A stretch of 17,914 nucleotides of DNA from Prevotella sp. UBA4376 (GTDB taxonomy: Bacteria; Bacteroidota; Bacteroidia; Bacteroidales; Bacteroidaceae): positions 1 through 17,914 of the forward strand of contig DGRY01000201.1 of the NCBI GenBank assembly GCA_002391185.1, given 5' to 3'. The position numbers were made by a program, and so were the translations under genes. This document shows, piece by piece, positions 15,137-17,914 of the stretch; within the stretch, counting starts at the first letter, position 1, and every line of letters begins with the position of its first letter. Under the pieces are notes generated by a model. It was not told the DNA's origin. It made no database searches and worked only from the letters and a program-made list of their open reading frames with translations.

Positions 15137-15205
15137 AATATTCTTTTATCGCTTCTAATCTTCAATACAGCTTATGGAGCAGGCAAAATATCGCATCATC
15201 CGTGG

Positions 15206-16024
15206 TCATAATAATAATTTTCTATTGTTTGTATCCTCCAGCACCTGCATCTGCTGGATTGCTATTTTGTTTAGTTTTACAAGTCGTTCGCTCTGTGGCA
15301 TGCCTTCATTAATGAGCACAGCATTTATATTCTCCATGTTAGAAAGGCATATTAGTTCGTTAATAGTAGCATAATCACGAATATTACCTTTTAATTCGGG
15401 ATTAGCTTCACGCCATTGTTTGGCAGTCATTCCAAACATTGCGACATTTAGTACGTCAGCTTCCTCTGCGTATATTATGTTTGTCTGAGCTGTGGTGATT
15501 TCTTCAGGAATAAGATTATTCTTTATGGCATCCGTATGAATGTGGTAGTTAATCTTTGACAGTTCTCTCTTTGCGGTCCAGCCCAATTGTTTTTGTTCTT
15601 CTGCTTTTAATCTCTGGAATTCCATTACAAGGTAAAGGCGGAATTCCACAGAAATCCAAGATGCAAATTCAAATGCTATGTCTGTTTGAGCAAAGGTTCC
15701 ACCATATCTTCCAGCTTGAGATATAATACCTACAGCATTTGTTGCTTCTATCCAGCGTGTTGGTGATAGCGTGAAAGAATTTAAACCAGCCTCCTTTCTA
15801 AACCCCTCGAATTCGATGGGGTTAAAATTTGAATTATGAAGAGTTTCCCATATACCAAGAAACTCAACCGTGTTACGGTTGCGCATCCAGTTTGCAATAA
15901 CCCCATTAGGATCTAAACTGTTTTTCTGTTTGGCTATATCTGTGATACTAATATAATCAATGCCATTTTTTACCATTGTTTTAATGGTTGCATCTTTGAC
16001 TACAATTTCATTCTTTTTTGCCAT
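15206..16024 (-). CDS. KilA-N domain protein
   Basis: A 272-residue soluble protein. Residues of about 8-135 form a KilA-N DNA-binding domain: YISITDIAK (24-32), NWMRNRNTVEFLGIWE (45-60), RWIEATNAVGI (90-100), GRYGGTFAQTDIAFEFASW (105-123), then VEFRLYLVMEFQRLK. The remaining 130 residues, mostly helical and polar, end in a Leu/Asn-rich tail; I do not recognise a second domain. KilA-N proteins occur in phages and large DNA viruses and as chromosomal copies in Bacteroidales. Here there are no other phage genes. The gene lies between two same-direction structured elements (E3 and E4) and has a clear -7 promoter match. It could bind the elements or repress its own promoter; neither is shown. Confidence 0.88.
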   Translation of the reverse strand: MAKKNEIVVKDATIKTMVKNGIDYISITDIAKQKNSLDPNGVIANWMRNRNTVEFLGIWETLHNSNFNPIEFEGFRKEAGLNSFTLSPTRWIEATNAVGIISQAGRYGGTFAQTDIAFEFASWISVEFRLYLVMEFQRLKAEEQKQLGWTAKRELSKINYHIHTDAIKNNLIPEEITTAQTNIIYAEEADVLNVAMFGMTAKQWREANPELKGNIRDYATINELICLSNMENINAVLINEGMPQSERLVKLNKIAIQQMQVLEDTNNRKLLL

Positions 16025-16056
16025 ATATGTTGGTATAAATTATTAATATAATGCTG

Positions 16057-16064
16057 CAAAGATA
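16057..16064 (-). promoter_or_regulatory. Bacteroidota -7 element for the KilA-N gene
   Basis: The minus strand reads TATCTTTG inside TTATCTTTGCAGCA, a 14-mer also found at the Rpn promoter. No TTTG is seen at the -33 spacing; that place is GC-rich. A start near 16051 would leave a leader of about 25-30 nt before the ATG at 16024. Confidence 0.5.
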
Positions 16065-16153
16065 ATAAAAAAATAATATAAGCCTCTCCCATCCCAATGG
16101 GAATTAGAAATTTGGAACCGAAGGTCACTGACCGAGTGGATGCAGTCAAGGCA

Positions 16154-16351
16154 GCAGATTGATATCATTTGCACGATTGTGCAATGACGCATCAGCGCAT
16201 TATTTTCTGAGATTAGACATGAGATACACCAGACAAAGGAGGGGTATTCTTTTTGAATAAATGCCGTTGGGAGCTTGCTCGCATAAGGCTTTAGACAAAC
16301 AGAATAGAGGGCTTTGTAAAAAGCCAGCATCTCATGTCTAATCATTTTCTT
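16154..16351 (+). repeat. Leader-plus-cloverleaf element E4
   Basis: The leader (16154-16207) has the TTGCAC-GATT-GTGCAA hairpin and a second one, CGC-ATCA-GCG, shortened by one pair. The closing stem GATTAGACATGAGAT (16211-16225) pairs perfectly with ATCTCATGTCTAATC (16329-16343), the longest of the family. Arms are a weak hairpin around GACAAAGG with GGGG, a long arm with TATTCT (16245-16250) and AGAATA (16301-16306) tipped by GAGC-TT-GCTC (16271-16280), and GGCTTT/AAAGCC (16310-16325). The tail is ATTTTCTT. E4 and E2 share GACAAAGGAGGGG and GGGAGCTTGCTC, so they form a subgroup. Confidence 0.85.
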
Positions 16352-16458
16352 TGAAATAATTATTCTTTTATTAACGATATAATTACACGATAATTATACG
16401 GATAAAAATTAAAGCATAAAGAAAATGGAGTCAAAATTGAACAAAATAATTCTGATAT

Positions 16459-16489
16459 TTTGAAATATCAGCAGCAAGTGTTATCTTTG
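16459..16489 (+). promoter_or_regulatory. Complete Bacteroidota promoter of the Rpn gene
   Basis: TTTG at 16459-16462 and TATCTTTG at 16482-16489 are separated by 19 nt, which matches the Bacteroidota sigma-70 form. Transcription would start near 16495, leaving a very short leader before the ATG at 16510. Confidence 0.75.
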
Positions 16490-16509
16490 CAGCAGAAGGA
16501 GAATAAATT

Positions 16510-17364
16510 ATGGAACAAATAATTGAGAAATACATTAATCCACTGACTGACTTCGGTTTCAAACGTATTTTTGGAACAGAGTTTAATAAGGAACTACTCA
16601 TTAGTTTCCTTAATGCCTTGTTTGAAGGCGAACAGGAAGTGAAAGATGTAAGCTACTTAAACTCTGAAGTCTTTGGAGCAAATGAAGTAGCTCGCAAAGC
16701 TATTTTCGATGTATATTGTCAGACTGTTGATGGTGGTAAGTTTATCGTTGAAATGCAGAACGCTTATCAGGAATTCTATAAAGATCGCAGCATTTATTAT
16801 TCTTCTTTCCCTATAAACCAACAAGGACGCAAAGGTGACTGGAACTACGAGCTTCAGCCTGTATATACTATTGGTATCTTGAATTTCTCTTTGCCAGAGG
16901 ACAGGAATAACCCCGCAAGTCTGTATAGAGAAGTGAAGCTCATGGACATAAAGACCCATGAGGTGTTCTATGACAAGTTAACCTATCTATATATAGAACT
17001 TGAAAAGTTTAATAAGACAGAAACAGAACTTGTTACTATGCTTGACAAATGGCTCTTTGTTTTAAAGAACCTGTCTAATCTTATGTCTCGCCCAGCTCAA
17101 CTACAGGAACGAGTATTTACCAAACTCTTTGAAGCTGCCGAAATAGCTAAATTTGACAGCAATGAACTACGTAGTTACGAACAGAGCATCAATGCCTATC
17201 GCGATATCAAGAACAGTCTTGACACTGCAAAAAAAGAGGGTAAAGCAGAAGGTAGAGCAGAGGGAATTGCAGAAACTGCCCGCAACCTTAAACAAATGGG
17301 ATTAGACATATCTCAAATTTCAAAAGCAACTGGATTAAGTATAGAAGAGATTAAGAAGTTATAG
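16510..17364 (+). CDS. Rpn family recombination-promoting nuclease / putative transposase (PDDEXK_2)
   Basis: A 284-residue soluble protein. The start follows a complete promoter by about 20 nt. The N-terminus has the family signature NPLTDFGFKRIFG (10-22). The PD-(D/E)XK residues are Asp67 in IFDVYC and Glu81-x-Gln83 in FIVEMQN. LYREVKLMDIK and DKLTYLYIELEKF follow as in relatives. After about residue 230 come a charged, repetitive KAEGRAEG linker and a terminal GLDISQISKATGLSIEEI, which looks like a small helix-turn-helix. Known Rpn proteins of Escherichia coli are DNA nucleases that raise recombination. Whether this one acts in the same way is an inference. Next to it is an element of the structured repeat family and a small ORF that copies its tail. 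Confidence 0.9.
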   Translation: MEQIIEKYINPLTDFGFKRIFGTEFNKELLISFLNALFEGEQEVKDVSYLNSEVFGANEVARKAIFDVYCQTVDGGKFIVEMQNAYQEFYKDRSIYYSSFPINQQGRKGDWNYELQPVYTIGILNFSLPEDRNNPASLYREVKLMDIKTHEVFYDKLTYLYIELEKFNKTETELVTMLDKWLFVLKNLSNLMSRPAQLQERVFTKLFEAAEIAKFDSNELRSYEQSINAYRDIKNSLDTAKKEGKAEGRAEGIAETARNLKQMGLDISQISKATGLSIEEIKKL

Positions 17365-17404
17365 ACTTTATTTTTTCGTTGTTGTAACAAAATAATAGAA
17401 AATA

Positions 17405-17605
17405 ATGGAGATGATTTTCGATGCTGAACGTGACATCAAGAATAGCCTTGATACTGCATCAAAAGAAGGCTTTACCAAAGGTAAAGCAGAAGGTAAAGCA
17501 GAAGAAAAAGTTGAAACAGCATTAAAAATGAAGCAAAAAGGGTTAGATTTAAATCTAATCTCTGATATAACAGGACTAAGTATTGAAGAAATAGAGCAAC
17601 AGTAA
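17405..17605 (+). CDS. Small ORF duplicating the C-terminal tail of the Rpn protein
   Basis: This 66-residue frame starts 40 bp after the Rpn gene stops. From residue 9 it aligns without gaps over most of its length to Rpn residues 231-284: RDIKNSLDTA, then a KAEG-rich linker, then GLxxxxISxxTGLSIEEI. It lacks the whole nuclease domain. It may be a decayed second Rpn copy left after deletion, or a working stand-alone tail that could bind DNA or compete with the full protein. It keeps an ATG and an uninterrupted frame, while the DNA differs at many third positions, which suggests selection on the protein. It probably shares the Rpn transcript. Confidence 0.6.
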   Translation: MEMIFDAERDIKNSLDTASKEGFTKGKAEGKAEEKVETALKMKQKGLDLNLISDITGLSIEEIEQQ

Positions 17606-17771
17606 AGTATAATATCAGCACTTTACAACAAAGAAGCAATAATTATAGCATACCGCTCCCATACACCAGGCATATAGTTAGCATATGCCAACAACTTTAA
17701 AAGACACTATCTTTGTGTTGTCAATGAGGCCAAAAAGACAAAGGTGACAAGGCGGTTTCAATAACCTACCT

Positions 17772-17815
17772 CTAAGGTAACGCTAAGGTAACGCTAAGGT
17801 AACGCTAAGGTAACA
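17772..17815. repeat. 11-bp tandem array 1 (four units)
   Basis: CTAAGGTAACG is repeated three times without change, followed by CTAAGGTAACA. The exact 11-bp period means each unit turns by about one DNA helical turn, so a bound protein would meet the units on nearly one face. Confidence 0.85.
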
Positions 17816-17836
17816 ATAACCCGGCTCTAATCGAAA

Positions 17837-17891
17837 CTTAGAGAATCGTTAGAGAATGATTAGAGAAAGGTTAGAGAATCGTTAGAGGTAC
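17837..17891. repeat. 11-bp tandem array 2 (five units)
   Basis: Units are CTTAGAGAATC, GTTAGAGAATG, ATTAGAGAAAG, GTTAGAGAATC and GTTAGAGGTAC. The core TTAGAGAA is conserved while the edges drift. It has the same period as the array 21 bp before it but another unit sequence. Confidence 0.8.
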
Positions 17892-17914
17892 AAGGGAAGA
17901 AGAAACTTAATTTG

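Larger units (their letters stand above)
14399..15205. other. Non-coding stretch with elements E2 and E3 and simple repeats
   Basis: No credible gene. It contains two structured elements (14450-14634 and 14947-15136). Between them is low-complexity, partly repetitive sequence: GTGTGATTCGCGCGATTCG near 14656, a hairpin GCGAAGC-GGA-GCTTCGC (14763-14779) followed by ATTGAATATTGAATATT, and short TAAACxGTAAA runs near 14880. The ATTGAATATT block recurs near 7405 in the fimbrial region. Confidence 0.6.
16025..16509. other. Divergent non-coding region between the KilA-N and Rpn genes
   Basis: It holds the KilA-N promoter match (16057-16064), a hairpin TCCCAT-CCCA-ATGGGA (16087-16102), element E4 (16154-16351), and the Rpn promoter (16459-16489). 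A 100-codon minus-strand frame over 16043-16345 is a shadow of the structured element and not a gene. Confidence 0.6.
17606..17914. other. Non-coding right edge
   Basis: No gene seen. It holds a 7-bp hairpin GGCATAT-AGTTAGC-ATATGCC (17669-17689), a plus-strand -7 match TATCTTTG (17708-17715) without a clear -33, and two successive 11-bp tandem arrays. The -7 match may serve a gene beyond the window. Confidence 0.5.

Noticed and set aside
15206..16024. Prophage remnant, because KilA-N domains occur in phages
   Set aside because: No capsid, tail, terminase, lysis or integrase gene is present; the neighbours are repeats and an Rpn gene.
16043..16345. 100-codon minus-strand reading frame
   Set aside because: It runs through element E4 and the KilA-N promoter, has no domain or signal, and is explained by the structured repeat.
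13684..16351. CRISPR array or integron attC sites as an explanation of the repeated elements
   Set aside because: Copies are 0.3-1.3 kb apart and of mixed orientation with no regular spacers. The GTTRRRY/RYYYAAC boxes of attC sites are not seen, and no integrase or cas gene is present.
16510..17364. Complete insertion sequence around the Rpn gene
   Set aside because: No terminal inverted repeats or target duplications were found flanking 16490-17610, and Rpn proteins are usually stand-alone genes despite the transposase label.

Overview
The window reads as a chromosomal accessory region of a gut- or oral-type Bacteroidales bacterium, probably near Prevotellaceae. The evidence is the long run of lipoprotein fimbrillins of the FimA/Mfa1 (type V pilus) kind, the Bacteroidota promoter form TTTG-N19-TAnnTTTG, AT-rich starts without Shine-Dalgarno sequences, and the GxxExxY, KilA-N and Rpn genes typical of that group. 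No tRNA, rRNA or CRISPR array was seen, and the genus is an inference.

Layout. (1) Positions 1-308 are non-coding and hold stacked inverted repeats, including a 124-nt three-arm cloverleaf at 111-234. (2) Positions 309-7333, minus strand, hold an Mfa1-type pilus set. In transcription order it has a fimbrillin-like first subunit (7333-6149), a second fimbrillin (6063-4837), a 663-residue pilin fused to a C-terminal lectin-like domain and probably the tip adhesin (4696-2705), and two paralogous accessory lipoproteins (2685-1648 and 1424-309). Its spacers are built of modular hairpin repeats, several touching stop codons. (3) Positions 7514-13151, minus strand, hold a second, tightly packed and more AT-rich set of five fimbrillin-like lipoproteins plus one 61-residue peptide, probably one operon with a promoter near 13322. 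(4) Positions 13152-17914 are a gene-poor accessory zone with a GxxExxY PD-(D/E)XK protein, a KilA-N protein, an Rpn-family nuclease/transposase-like protein and a small ORF copying the Rpn tail. The window ends in two 11-bp tandem arrays.

All ten large fimbrial proteins start with a lipoprotein signal peptide and carry an Arg 26-46 residues after the lipobox Cys. This fits the known pathway in which a lipidated pilin reaches the outer membrane, is cut after Arg, and polymerises by donor-strand exchange. The two sets may build two fibres, or one fibre with many minor subunits.

The most unusual content is a family of structured repeats in zone 4. Four copies (13684-13871, 14450-14634, 14947-15136 and 16154-16351) share a 52-54-nt leader holding two small hairpins. 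The leader is followed by a 122-133-nt cloverleaf closed by a 12-15-bp stem, and by the tail ATTTTCTT. The closing-stem sequences differ completely between copies, yet three are perfectly complementary and one has a single mismatch, so structure is conserved rather than sequence. Two copies point outward on either side of the GxxExxY gene; two in the same orientation bracket the KilA-N gene. I do not recognise this family. A mobile structured DNA element or a structured RNA are the two readings I consider most likely.
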